64,000 bases of DNA, from contig OX595988.1 in NCBI GenBank assembly GCA_951394045.1, positions 2,991,352 to 3,055,351 of the forward strand. The letters run 5' to 3'. Source of the DNA: Nitzschia sp. DOCU1. Its lineage: Eukaryota > Bacillariophyta > Bacillariophyceae > Bacillariales > Bacillariaceae. Shown piece after piece: positions 10,731 through 19,444 of the stretch. The notes under the pieces were generated by a model. It did not search any database. It had not been told where the DNA came from and saw only the letters and a list, made by a program, of their open reading frames with translations. Position 1 is the stretch's first letter. Each line of letters opens with the position of its first letter. The translations under genes and the position numbers were made by a program.

Positions 10731-11514
10731 GATTGGAATAATAGGCCCAGCCCTGCAGGCGAGGACGGCGAGTGAACAATATCGTTGGACAAGCAACGCT
10801 TCAATGGTATACCAATCGTTCTAACAGACTCCATCGCCCCACTGCCGGTGCAGGACGCAATCGATTGCCACCACGTCTTCAAGAAGCGTCGAGCATTGTG
10901 TACCAATACAATCAGATGCTACTTTAGTTCCAATGCTACGCATGTATTAGGAGTGCTCCGTGGCAAGCACAAGTACAGACTGCACGTCAGCTCGGTTCAA
11001 TTCTTATTCCATCAAGCCGTCAGAAGACGAATCGGAGAATTCACTAGCATGATAGAGCACCCTTGGGTCTCGCAAGCCTTTAATAGAGACATGACACCCA
11101 CCAATTGATTAGAACCGTCCAAGTCCGTCTCCTTCAATTCGAAGTAATAGTCTATTAGTATGCACTGAGGCGAACCCCTTTCTTCCAGCCAGCTACTTCC
11201 AGCGGTGTTAGAACTGGAGCCCCCTCGTTATGTTTATGATAGAGACTCTCCAAGGCTGGTTCATTTTGATTTTTCGGCAGAGATTCCCCATGCGACAGCC
11301 TTCCAACCGATTCGGCATGCGCCAGCTCAGTCGAAAGGATACCCTATTGCTATGGGGTAGGAGGCTGCTCAATAGTCGCAAATTTGACGTCTCGTTCTGT
11401 CATTTGCTAGCCTAGTCTACGTCTTGTAGGGGTGGCCGGAAATGTCACGAGACGGGTGCCGACTTTGGAACAATCAAGTGTCGTCCCAGCGTCGCCAGTA
11501 AATTTGTTCCGCGA
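10731..11514. other. Intergenic, nothing recognised
   Basis: Between convergent pantothenate kinase (+) and phosphoribosyltransferase (-) genes; presumably both 3' UTRs. Short open frames here lack an ATG start or any recognisable feature. Confidence 0.5.
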
Positions 11515-12099
11515 CTAAGACGACGACGATGCACTGCTGCACTGACGAGCCAAGGCTTCATGTTCGCCAATCTTTCTGCCATAGTCAGCGGCATCCCAAG
11601 GATAACAGTTCCAGTGATCTTCTACATCTTCCGCCGCAAAGTAGGCGACGCCTTCAGGCAAAACGCCATGTTTAGGCTTTTTCTTGTTGTGGACCACACA
11701 AACGCCGACCTTGGCAGGGTTGCACCTTTTCAAGACTTGCTCTGCGGCATACTGCAGAGTGGTGCGGGTATCATCCACTTCGTCCACAATCAAGACATTG
11801 CCTCCTTGGACGAGCTTTCCTGGCTCACTGTTTTCGTCGAACCACTGGTGGCAAATGACGCCCGCTTCTTTGATCGAGTTGGTGGCGTCATCATACAGCT
11901 CCAGGCTAACCGCTAAAATGGGGACTCGCAATTCAGTACGCAACATGCGAGCTGGGATAAAGCCACCCCCACCAATGGCAATCATAACGTCGGGCTTGAA
12001 CTCATCGCGGAGTTTCGGGACCAGACTCGAAATGGAATCATGAATGTCTGCGTAGGAAAAGTAAACTTTGCCGTCGGCGGCAGGAACTTTGCTCGACAT
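11515..12099 (-). CDS. HPT1: Hypoxanthine/guanine phosphoribosyltransferase, yeast Hpt1 type (194 aa)
   Basis: Transfers phosphoribosyl from PRPP to a 6-oxopurine base in purine salvage. The PRPP-binding loop is seen as VLIVDEVDDTRTTL and the base/PRPP pocket as MIAIGGGGFIPARMLRTELR, both close to the fungal Hpt1/Xpt1 subfamily rather than the human HPRT type; the tail WNCYPWDAADY also matches that subfamily. The length fits the family (about 190-220). Start is MSSKVPAADGK at 12099; the frame continues 62 codons upstream, but that extension is Ser-rich and not family-like, though it could include a targeting sequence. A purine permease of the AzgA type lies about 45 kb away in the same window; the two could act in the same salvage route, which is inference. 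Confidence 0.9.
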   Translation of the reverse strand: MSSKVPAADGKVYFSYADIHDSISSLVPKLRDEFKPDVMIAIGGGGFIPARMLRTELRVPILAVSLELYDDATNSIKEAGVICHQWFDENSEPGKLVQGGNVLIVDEVDDTRTTLQYAAEQVLKRCNPAKVGVCVVHNKKKPKHGVLPEGVAYFAAEDVEDHWNCYPWDAADYGRKIGEHEALARQCSSASSSS

Positions 12100-12563
12100 C
12101 TTTCCTTGACCTTGGAGGAGTAATTCTTGAACACTGACTCCAGCTATAGTTCTTTTTGAAACCGATGAATAAGTCAAGCGATGGGACAAGAATGGTAAGC
12201 AAATGCCAATAGAATTGGATTCCTTGTGGAAGGCGGACGAAGACTTTTTCGTGGTCCACGAGACGAGTGAAGCTTCACTTCCCACGTCACACGTAGAAAT
12301 GTACCAGAAGATACTCTTACGTCTGTTGTCGTACGATCCGAGGATCTTGTGGTTCCATCCACGCCAACTAGGAAAGATGAAGAAAAGGGTAGGCTGTGTA
12401 TCCTCGCCTTCGACGCTGCCAAAACCTACTACTCAATACTCTTTCTATCTAGTAGAGTTAGTTAATATGCATGCTAGACGCGAAAGGTCTTCGAGATGGT
12501 GGGTTACAATCACGACAACAGGCCCGAGCTACCGAGGACGACTCGTCGACGACGACCAAAAGT
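12100..12563. promoter_or_regulatory. Promoter of phosphoribosyltransferase gene and 3' end of oxidase gene
   Basis: 464 bp between two genes on the same (-) strand. Nothing else recognised. Confidence 0.4.
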
Positions 12564-14087
12564 TCAAAAGCTGCCGGCAGATACAATTTCCACGTCTCGG
12601 ATCTTTGAATCTTTTGTTCGGCGTCTGGGGGATTCTTTTTGGGACGACTTCCACGTCTCCTTTTTCATCTTTGCCTTTTCCGATTTGGAAACTTTTGGCT
12701 CATCCAGACCAAGAGCCTTGTCGAGGTAGGCATTTCCCAAGAGATTTGCTGGGTCGTACTTGGACTTGACTCTCAAAAACTCCTTCAAATTTTCGGCCGG
12801 CCACAGATCATTCTCCTCAATCATTTGCCGCGTCGTTGTATTGTACTTTCCCCAGTGTGGACGACCGCCCAGTTCCATCACTCGTGCCTGCAGCTCCTTC
12901 AATACTTCGAAGTCAGGCTTTTTGGTACGGAATTGAACGTCAAAGTAGGCAAATATATCATTGGGATCGCTCGAGTAGTGGCACGCCATAATAGCAGGGC
13001 TTGCTCTGACAAATCGAATGCCAACGACACAGAGCGTCTTTTGAGAATATTTGGTGTTGCGAAAGACTTGTCGAATGGCGCCAAGAGTCTTGAGAGTGAG
13101 ATCAATCGGAACGGCATACTCGACATCTGTTAGGAGCGTAAGGTTGGCTCCTCCCCAAAGATCCCCTTGACTCAATACTTTGCGCCACATATCGGATCCA
13201 TTCAGGGTTAGGAGTGCTCGCTTTTGGACCTTGGCGTAGGGCGTAATCAGACCTGGGAAGACCCGCAAGACACGACCCGCACCATTTCGCAAGTGATTGA
13301 TAAAGTCATCCTTAATGTCCGATCCAATGCCCGATTCGTTTGTGTCGGTTGTCTTGTCGCGGACCACTTCGACCAGCTCATCGATCACGGGAAAGTAGGT
13401 GTAGGACAGGGAATAGACTTCTTCGTACTTGTTCTTGATGTCCGGAAGCGTTAATTGAAAGAAGCTACCAACGCTCTTTGACTGCCACTTCAAATGATAC
13501 CAATCCACCAGTTGGATGGTGACTTCTAAAATGATTGCCAGAGCGCCGAGATGAGTTTGAAGGGCCGCAAAATCCGACGATCCCCTAGTGACCCTGTAGA
13601 CCTTGGCTTGTGGCGTACACTCCATAATCTTGTATTCAACAACCTGATCCGAAAACGAATCCGGCACTCCACTTCTCCCACCACCTCCACTTCCATGCGT
13701 TCCAGTTCCCGTGACTCCCCCAAGACACTGTTCGGCAATCTCGCCCATATTTCTCAAGGCCAGCCGCACCTTTTTATGCTCAATATGCGGTAACAAATCT
13801 TCCAACGCAATGCCTGCTTGAGCCGTGATGGTTTTGGATTCCTTGTCGATTGACAAAACTTGATTGTAATGCCGCAAATCCAAAATGATATCGTCCGTAT
13901 CACACATACTAATCTTGCCATAGGTGTGCACACCACGGCCTACGACACGAATGCGTTTGCCATCCCGAGCGGCTTGTCGCACAATGGCGCGAATTTCGGG
14001 TCGTGTACTCGGAGTGGCAATACGGCTGGGATGACAAGTGACACTTCCATTCCAGTTTCGAAACGTAGCACGTCGTTTGCCAGGCAT
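12564..14087 (-). CDS. Sugar-1,4-lactone oxidase, FAD-linked (507 aa)
   Basis: FAD-binding PCMH-type oxidase of the arabinono-1,4-lactone / gulono-1,4-lactone oxidase family, which makes ascorbate or erythroascorbate from aldonolactones. N-terminal FAD domain: RIRVVGRGVHTYG, whose His sits where the covalent flavin His lies in ALO/GULO, then LDKE-like region DLRHYNQVLSID and GGVTGTGTHGSGGG. C-terminal ALO domain: RPHWGKYNTT (the conserved HWGK motif) and DPANLLGNAYLDKALG. Full family length, single exon, ATG at 14087. The very C-terminus (about 40 residues) is Lys/Ser-rich and ends ...EIVSAGSF. Whether it uses galactono-, gulono- or arabinonolactone cannot be told from sequence. Confidence 0.88.
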   Translation of the reverse strand: MPGKRRATFRNWNGSVTCHPSRIATPSTRPEIRAIVRQAARDGKRIRVVGRGVHTYGKISMCDTDDIILDLRHYNQVLSIDKESKTITAQAGIALEDLLPHIEHKKVRLALRNMGEIAEQCLGGVTGTGTHGSGGGGRSGVPDSFSDQVVEYKIMECTPQAKVYRVTRGSSDFAALQTHLGALAIILEVTIQLVDWYHLKWQSKSVGSFFQLTLPDIKNKYEEVYSLSYTYFPVIDELVEVVRDKTTDTNESGIGSDIKDDFINHLRNGAGRVLRVFPGLITPYAKVQKRALLTLNGSDMWRKVLSQGDLWGGANLTLLTDVEYAVPIDLTLKTLGAIRQVFRNTKYSQKTLCVVGIRFVRASPAIMACHYSSDPNDIFAYFDVQFRTKKPDFEVLKELQARVMELGGRPHWGKYNTTTRQMIEENDLWPAENLKEFLRVKSKYDPANLLGNAYLDKALGLDEPKVSKSEKAKMKKETWKSSQKESPRRRTKDSKIRDVEIVSAGSF

Positions 14088-14707
14088 TGTTTTTGTTTCT
14101 TTCGATCAAATGCTGTTGCTAATGCCTGTGGTGTGGTCGTCGTCAATCTTCTTGGTGCTTTTGTGGAATTGCTGGCCGATCGTTGGATGGTTCGTTTTGC
14201 ACGCAATATTCGACAATAGTTTCAAGGAAAAAGAACAACAACGGATATCAAAGTCCTTCTTCTACTGGCTGTGAAACTCGTCGTCGTGGGAGTGGTTGTC
14301 GATTTCCTTGTTCGGTTTGGTGGTTCTTTTGCATATCTTTTTTCACCAAATTTCATCGAGGAGCGCGCCGTGGCATCCAAATTTGTGAGAGCGTCGTTGA
14401 TTGGCCGGCTCGCTCGCTCGTTCGGAGTGGGATTTTTGCTCCAATAAGTCCGAAACAGAAGCGCGCGAAGGCCAGACCAAGCTGGATTTCGGCGAATTTT
14501 CTCCTTCCAGGGTTCGCACGCAAGACAGCAAGACGACAGCTTGAAGCATTTTTTCTCCACTTTCTTTTTTCTTCTTCGATAAATCACAGAAAACGCCGCA
14601 TCTGGCCAATGGCATTGCAGCATTTTGAACGTCGCTGCCACTCATCTCAGATCAACAGACATATACCATTGACATACACACACAATTCGTCTTCCATCGT
14701 AATAACA
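14088..14707. promoter_or_regulatory. Divergent promoter region, lactone oxidase / esterase
   Basis: 620 bp between divergent starts. A frame open through most of it on the plus strand lacks an upstream ATG context and reads as Arg/Ser-rich noise; it is treated as non-coding. Confidence 0.4.
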
Positions 14708-15871
14708 ATGAAGATGAAACGGCTGAGCTTTCTCATCGGGCTGCTACTACCAGCGGCCACTCCAGTGTTGGCGTTCTTAGCGAGGGCAAACAATAATGAC
14801 GCATCGATGATGATGAGACGGAGCCTCTATCCACGGTCCGCCGTGACGAAACAACCCGCCAGCGGCATGACTAGTAACAGCACGAAACTTCAACAAATGC
14901 CATCCAAGAAGGACCCCCCAGTCGTACGTCGGCGCCCCCTCGAGCCTCCCTTTCCCAATGGGGCTTGTGGTGGAACTGTCCTGACGATTCCCCCTGAAGA
15001 AACATTTGGCATTGACGTGAATCTCGCCAATATAAATCTGGGTGGAGATTTAATCTTGCCGCCTCGCCCGATCAAAATTTGGTTGCCTCCGGATTATAGT
15101 GATGACAATGCAGAGAAACAACATCCTACCTTGTATGTTCATGATGGTCAAAATTCCATGCAAGACACGGAGAGTTGGACGGGCACATCCTGGAGATTGA
15201 CGGGCGCCTTGGTGAGAATGGCAGATCATGGCTTGCTTCGCTTTCCAAGCCTGCCCATTGTCGTCATGATTCCTTCCATGGACGGTGATTTGTTGCCTGG
15301 AATTCGTCGACGGCATTTGGAATATGGGGATTCTAACTTTCCGTTTGCCCAAGCGCATGCAGACTTTGTCGCCAAAACGGTCAAACCATTGATCGATGCG
15401 AGATTTCGAACGGATCCTTCGGCGGAATCGACTTTTTGCATGGGAAGTAGTTTGGGAGGACAAGCATCCTTGCATTTGATGCTACGACATTCCAATCTCT
15501 TTGGGGGTGCCGCGTGCTTGTCTCCGGCGTTTGGACCCAATTTAATCAATGAAGTGGCGCGAGCAGCATCGAGCAAGAAAAATCCTCTGCGGTCCAAACG
15601 CATCTATTTGGATATTGGGGGTGACTTGAATGATGTCACAGTGCCATGGGTCGATGTTCTAGATCACTTGACACCGGAACATTGGTGGAATCCTGGATAC
15701 TTTTGGTTGGATACGCAGCTACAAGCGAGTGTCAATTCCATGAAACGTGCCTTGGATCAAGCTGGCGCTAGCTACAAGTTTGAAGCCTTTCCGGGTGGTC
15801 GCCACAATGAACGAGCCTGGGCCCAACGAGTGCACGTACCGCTACTGCACTTGTTTGGAGACGAAAACTAG
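14708..15871 (+). CDS. Secreted or plastid-targeted putative esterase, alpha/beta hydrolase (387 aa)
   Basis: Esterase of the Fes/esterase-D-like 'putative esterase' family. Nucleophile motif G-S-S-L-G at residues 246-250 (Ser248), preceded by the conserved LYVHDGQN strand and IVVMIPSMDGD; the likely catalytic His is H366 in GGRHNERAW. The N-terminus MKMKRLSFLIGLLLPAATPVLAFLAR is a clear signal peptide, with Phe directly after VLA; diatom plastid preproteins carry such a Phe at the cleavage site, so plastid import is a real alternative to secretion. The 3' end of this gene (from 15687) was duplicated together with the downstream zinc-finger gene, leaving a truncated copy at 19041-19225. Substrate is unknown. 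Confidence 0.85.
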   Translation: MKMKRLSFLIGLLLPAATPVLAFLARANNNDASMMMRRSLYPRSAVTKQPASGMTSNSTKLQQMPSKKDPPVVRRRPLEPPFPNGACGGTVLTIPPEETFGIDVNLANINLGGDLILPPRPIKIWLPPDYSDDNAEKQHPTLYVHDGQNSMQDTESWTGTSWRLTGALVRMADHGLLRFPSLPIVVMIPSMDGDLLPGIRRRHLEYGDSNFPFAQAHADFVAKTVKPLIDARFRTDPSAESTFCMGSSLGGQASLHLMLRHSNLFGGAACLSPAFGPNLINEVARAASSKKNPLRSKRIYLDIGGDLNDVTVPWVDVLDHLTPEHWWNPGYFWLDTQLQASVNSMKRALDQAGASYKFEAFPGGRHNERAWAQRVHVPLLHLFGDEN

Positions 15872-16091
15872 CCTCTGCGAGTCACGTCAGAACGATGATA
15901 TGAAGGAACTACGACTGGCCAGAAAGCTCATGTGAGTAGTGCTGCGATTCGAAGGCTCCATCAACCACCTGTCCCAAAATCAATCTAACGGACGTGTACT
16001 TATATAATTATTTGCCAGGATGGGATGTTTCTACTGTTCCCTATCATCTATGACATATTGCATTCGCCCGATAGGCAAGTAGCAACATGTC

Positions 16092-18566
16092 TTAGAGTTC
16101 TGCGAAGAAAATGAGATCCTCTTCAGTCATTCCCCGTGCTTTACAAAACCTTTCGATGGTTGTGATGCAAAGGGGTCGGCTCCAAAGCAATAAATCACAA
16201 TCTTCGGCGACACCAAGGTTCTGCAGTGCCTTGTGCAGTTGCTCTACTTGCATGTTTTGCAATATTTCGAAAATGCTAGATGATTTGCTTCCGGCGATGG
16301 CATCTCGACAGCCCATGATAGCAGACTCGGCATGGCAACTATGGCAATCGTCTTGGTCGTCGTTGTCCGGGTCCTCCTTCAGTCCAGCCCTTCCGCCTGG
16401 GCCATATCCTTGCGGCGCTGGCTCGGAGCACCAACTTTTGCTATTGTCTTCATCCGGATGCAAAGACGCATCACAACCGCGGGAAGGAAGCTCCGGAATG
16501 CCTGCTATTTTCTTGGCCGGTGGCGTGAGATTGTCGTGGATATCATCTTCTTTGTTTCCACTTGACCAACGTTGATCGTTTAACGGGGATGCAACCGGGT
16601 TCTGTGGCTGCTGTTGGTGCTTTGGGGGTTCCCAAGCTGTCGGCCAGTCCCAAAGGCGCGAGTAGTGGTGGTCGGGGCCTGGGGCCATTTGACAGGTATT
16701 GTCCTGGGAAGGGAGTTCTTCACAAGAAGGTTTAAATGACAGTGGGTCCATTAAATCATCGTCGCTATCGGACATTGATTCGCTTGCCTGCGAGGCCGAT
16801 TGCTGCATCGACCGCGTCAACCAGGAGAGCCGGAATGGTGGTTTCAACCACCAGGCCGAATCGGTTGGCAACGTATTGGCACCAGTCTCGTCTAGGATAC
16901 GGAGGTCACGGTCGAAGCCAAACTCTGTGTCTCCCCTGTCATGCAGACTTTCTCGCTCACGCTCGCCAGCTTGAAAGCGAGTAAAGTCGTCCTTATCATA
17001 CTTGGGCTCGAGATTCTTTGCGATCATTGAGTCATCAGCGCTATCGGACCTGGATTCGCTTGCCTGCGAGGGTGATTGCTGCATCGGCCGCGTCCGGAAT
17101 GGTTGTTTTCCCCACCCGGCCGAATGGGCTTGCAACGTATTGGCACCAGTCCCGTCTAGGATACGTAGGTCACGGTCGAAGCCAAACTCTGTTTTCCCCG
17201 TCTTTATGGGGGGCTTGATCCCTAAGGTGATTTCGAAAAAATCAATGCAGATTTGCTTCATTCCTGCCTTCAAATGCTTCAAATCTTGGCGGTGACGTTC
17301 TCGTGCATCAAAAGAAACGAGTGGCAGGACGTGCTCAGAGGCCACAGACCGCGACGATGATACCTGGGCGGAATACGTGGTAGAGTCCTCGGCAATGGCG
17401 ACAAGCCATCCACGGGCCCCCGACGTCGTTTCCACCATGCATTCGTCTTCTGTCTCGGTAATTGGAAAGAGTGCATGGTTAGAGAAACGAGACCATGCAG
17501 CGTCGACGTCCTCGTCTATGGTGGTAGTATTCTCAAACCCAACCCTGGCATTGGTTTGGAACCCCCGCTTTCTCACCGCGTCGACAGTGTCATCATTCGA
17601 CAAAGTGAAGCAATAGAAAAGCGCGATCTCAGTACCATGTCCACGTTGGATGGCACGAGCGATGAAGAACATGGCCTGCCCGCTCAAGTCCACCCGCGGG
17701 AGCTGTTGAATAAAGCTGAAGCCCTGGGCCAAGGCTTCGACTTCTTCCGCGAAAAATGTCGCTACCACGGCTGGAGGCTTGTCATGCAGACTTTCTCGCT
17801 CACGCTCGCGGGCTTGAAAGCGAGTAAAGTCGTCCTTATCATACTTGGCCTCGAGATTCCTTGCGATTTGTTCATCGAGTTCGATGCATGGATCGCCCAC
17901 CAAGGCCGTTTCGCAAATTGCGCAGAGTGTGTTCGATTGATGGTTGTGAAAAGTACACTTCTTGCATCGGCGGATAGTGTTGCCGCCAATCGATATAACA
18001 TCAAAGGTGCTGGCTAGTGATCCGAGCGATGCATTTGAGGAGGCTTGTCGGTTCTCGTAGGAATATGTTGTGCTGTCATCACAAGAGTAGAGGACGCGGA
18101 AACCGCTGCTGGTGATAACACCCCCCATTTCTGACGAGCACGTAGACGACGACGACTTGTAGCCAGTGGTCTTCGTCTTGGGGCCCATGACCTGGGACCA
18201 CTCCGAAGATGCCAAGGAAGAATTATCATCAGCTTCATCGTGCCTGGCGTCTCCAGCACTCGGCTGGCCAAGGACAGCGTACTCAGTCGAACTTTCTCCA
18301 TGACTGTCGTCTTCAGCAGCTAGTTTCAAGTTCAATTCATTCATCCTACGCACACAAGATGGTGCGATTGATGAACCTGGGCTTTTCTCCTGGCTAGAGG
18401 CTTGAAGCTCTTGAGAAACGTTAATGACCCCAGGGGGCAGCTCGAGGTTTACTTTTGAATGGTAATGCTTGTTCTTTGATGCAGTACTTTCATCTTCTGC
18501 TTCATTCACCTCCGTAAAATCATCAGGGACATAGTCCATTTCACTAAACGAAAACTTGTCACTCAT
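16092..18566 (-). CDS. RanBP2-type zinc-finger protein, copy 1 (824 aa)
   Basis: Unknown protein with one RanBP2-type zinc finger at about residues 200-220 (CKKCTFHN...CAICETAL), a fold that binds RNA or ubiquitin in other proteins. N-terminus is acidic (MSDKFSFSEMDYVPDDF). After the finger comes a conserved mid-domain with FFIARAIQRGHGTEIALFYC and HVLPLVSFDARERH, then a Ser/Asp-rich region, and a conserved C-terminal module ending MTEEDLIFFAEL. I recognise no domain other than the finger. Single exon. Compared with copy 2 it has an extra block of about 90 residues in which an 86-bp piece of its own 5' half (17782-17867) reappears at 16939-17024 between two versions of a TEFGFDRDLRILD unit. 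Transcribed toward the esterase gene. Confidence 0.8.
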   Translation of the reverse strand: MSDKFSFSEMDYVPDDFTEVNEAEDESTASKNKHYHSKVNLELPPGVINVSQELQASSQEKSPGSSIAPSCVRRMNELNLKLAAEDDSHGESSTEYAVLGQPSAGDARHDEADDNSSLASSEWSQVMGPKTKTTGYKSSSSTCSSEMGGVITSSGFRVLYSCDDSTTYSYENRQASSNASLGSLASTFDVISIGGNTIRRCKKCTFHNHQSNTLCAICETALVGDPCIELDEQIARNLEAKYDKDDFTRFQARERERESLHDKPPAVVATFFAEEVEALAQGFSFIQQLPRVDLSGQAMFFIARAIQRGHGTEIALFYCFTLSNDDTVDAVRKRGFQTNARVGFENTTTIDEDVDAAWSRFSNHALFPITETEDECMVETTSGARGWLVAIAEDSTTYSAQVSSSRSVASEHVLPLVSFDARERHRQDLKHLKAGMKQICIDFFEITLGIKPPIKTGKTEFGFDRDLRILDGTGANTLQAHSAGWGKQPFRTRPMQQSPSQASESRSDSADDSMIAKNLEPKYDKDDFTRFQAGERERESLHDRGDTEFGFDRDLRILDETGANTLPTDSAWWLKPPFRLSWLTRSMQQSASQASESMSDSDDDLMDPLSFKPSCEELPSQDNTCQMAPGPDHHYSRLWDWPTAWEPPKHQQQPQNPVASPLNDQRWSSGNKEDDIHDNLTPPAKKIAGIPELPSRGCDASLHPDEDNSKSWCSEPAPQGYGPGGRAGLKEDPDNDDQDDCHSCHAESAIMGCRDAIAGSKSSSIFEILQNMQVEQLHKALQNLGVAEDCDLLLWSRPLCITTIERFCKARGMTEEDLIFFAEL
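16866..17200. repeat. Internal repeat block in zinc-finger copy 1
   Basis: Two similar units (about 16866-16938 and 17128-17200; both read TEFGFDRDLRILD-TGANTL on the minus strand) flank a grafted segment. The graft, 16939-17024, matches 17782-17867 of the same gene at 82 of 86 positions. Copy 2 of the gene has neither the second unit nor the graft. Confidence 0.8.
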
Positions 18567-19040
18567 CTTGTTATCGTCAGGCTATTTTTGGCTAACGAGG
18601 AGGCCGAGAGGCGACAATGGTCTTTGACAAAATGGACGGGTGGTTTTCGAAAAGTGGGAGGTTAATTCCTGCGAGCAATAGTAGTAGACAAGATATCATT
18701 GACGGGGCCTTTGCCTGTGAACCAAGACCAGCAAAACAGCAAGTAAGAGGGAGTCGTCGCGTTTGCTTTTGCAAGACCCACGAAATCTTTCACGTAATTT
18801 CCCGTACATTCTCAACGCAGACGTGCCACTCTGCCGGAGATACGGGCTTAATGCCGTGACCGTAATATGTACTATACTTATTATTGTGGGTCCCAAGGTA
18901 GGTATTTATGGTTTCCGAGAACAAGAAGATGAGTCGAATGGGTCCTAAACGGGTACTAGACAATGTTTCGTCATTCCCATTCCCATTCACATCCGTCACA
19001 TCTTCGTTTCCACCGTCATCATTGCCATCCACCTGTGGTT
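18567..19040. other. 5' flank of zinc-finger copy 1 and duplication junction
   Basis: Upstream region of the zinc-finger gene; to about 18907 it is recognisably similar to 21608-21877 upstream of copy 2. The remaining 130 bp up to the junction at 19041 is unique. A plus-strand frame from an ATG at 18908 runs into the truncated esterase copy. Confidence 0.55.
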
Positions 19041-19225
19041 GGAATCCTGGATACTTTTGGTTGGATACGCAGCTACAAGCCAGTGTCAATTCCATGAAAC
19101 GTGCCTTGGATCAAGCTGGCGCCAGCTACAAGTTTGAAGCCTTTCCGGGTGATCGCCACAATGAACGTTTCTGGGCCCAACGAGTGCACGTACCGCTACT
19201 GTACTTGTTTGGAGACGAAAACTAG
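19041..19225 (+). pseudogene. Truncated duplicate of esterase 3' end
   Basis: Matches 15687-15871, the last 61 codons of the esterase gene, including the stop codon and the catalytic-His region (now GDRHNERFW). The nucleophile half is absent, so it cannot be an active hydrolase. An ATG at 18908 opens a frame that would add about 44 unrelated residues in front of this tail (105 residues in all); without expression evidence it is best called a pseudogene fragment created by the breakpoint of the segmental duplication. Confidence 0.85.
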
Positions 19226-19444
19226 CCTCTGCGAGTCACGTCAGAACGATGATATGAAGGAACTACGACTGGCCAGAAAGCTCATGTGAGTAGTACTGCG
19301 ATTCGAAGGCTCCATTAACCACCTGTCCCAAAATCAATCTAACGGACGTGTACTTATATAATTATTTGCCAGGATGGGATGTTTCTACTGTTTCTATCAT
19401 CTATGACATATTGCATTCGCCCGATAGGCAAGTAGCAACATGTC

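Larger units (their letters stand above)
15687..18907. repeat. Tandem segmental duplication, copy 1
   Basis: First unit of a tandem duplication (second unit 19041-21877). It contains the last 185 bp of the esterase gene, about 220 bp of intergenic sequence, the whole zinc-finger gene and its 5' flank. The esterase end and intergenic part align to copy 2 with a constant offset of 3354 bp and only scattered substitutions; the zinc-finger gene has diverged more and copy 1 has an extra internal block. The right boundary is approximate. Confidence 0.85.

Noticed and set aside
14183..14707. Upstream extension of the esterase frame
   Set aside because: Arg/Ser-rich noise; the ATG at 14708 begins a clear signal peptide.
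18908..19225. 105-codon frame that could be a new fused gene
   Set aside because: Only its last 61 codons match the esterase and lack the nucleophile; kept as pseudogene until expression is shown.
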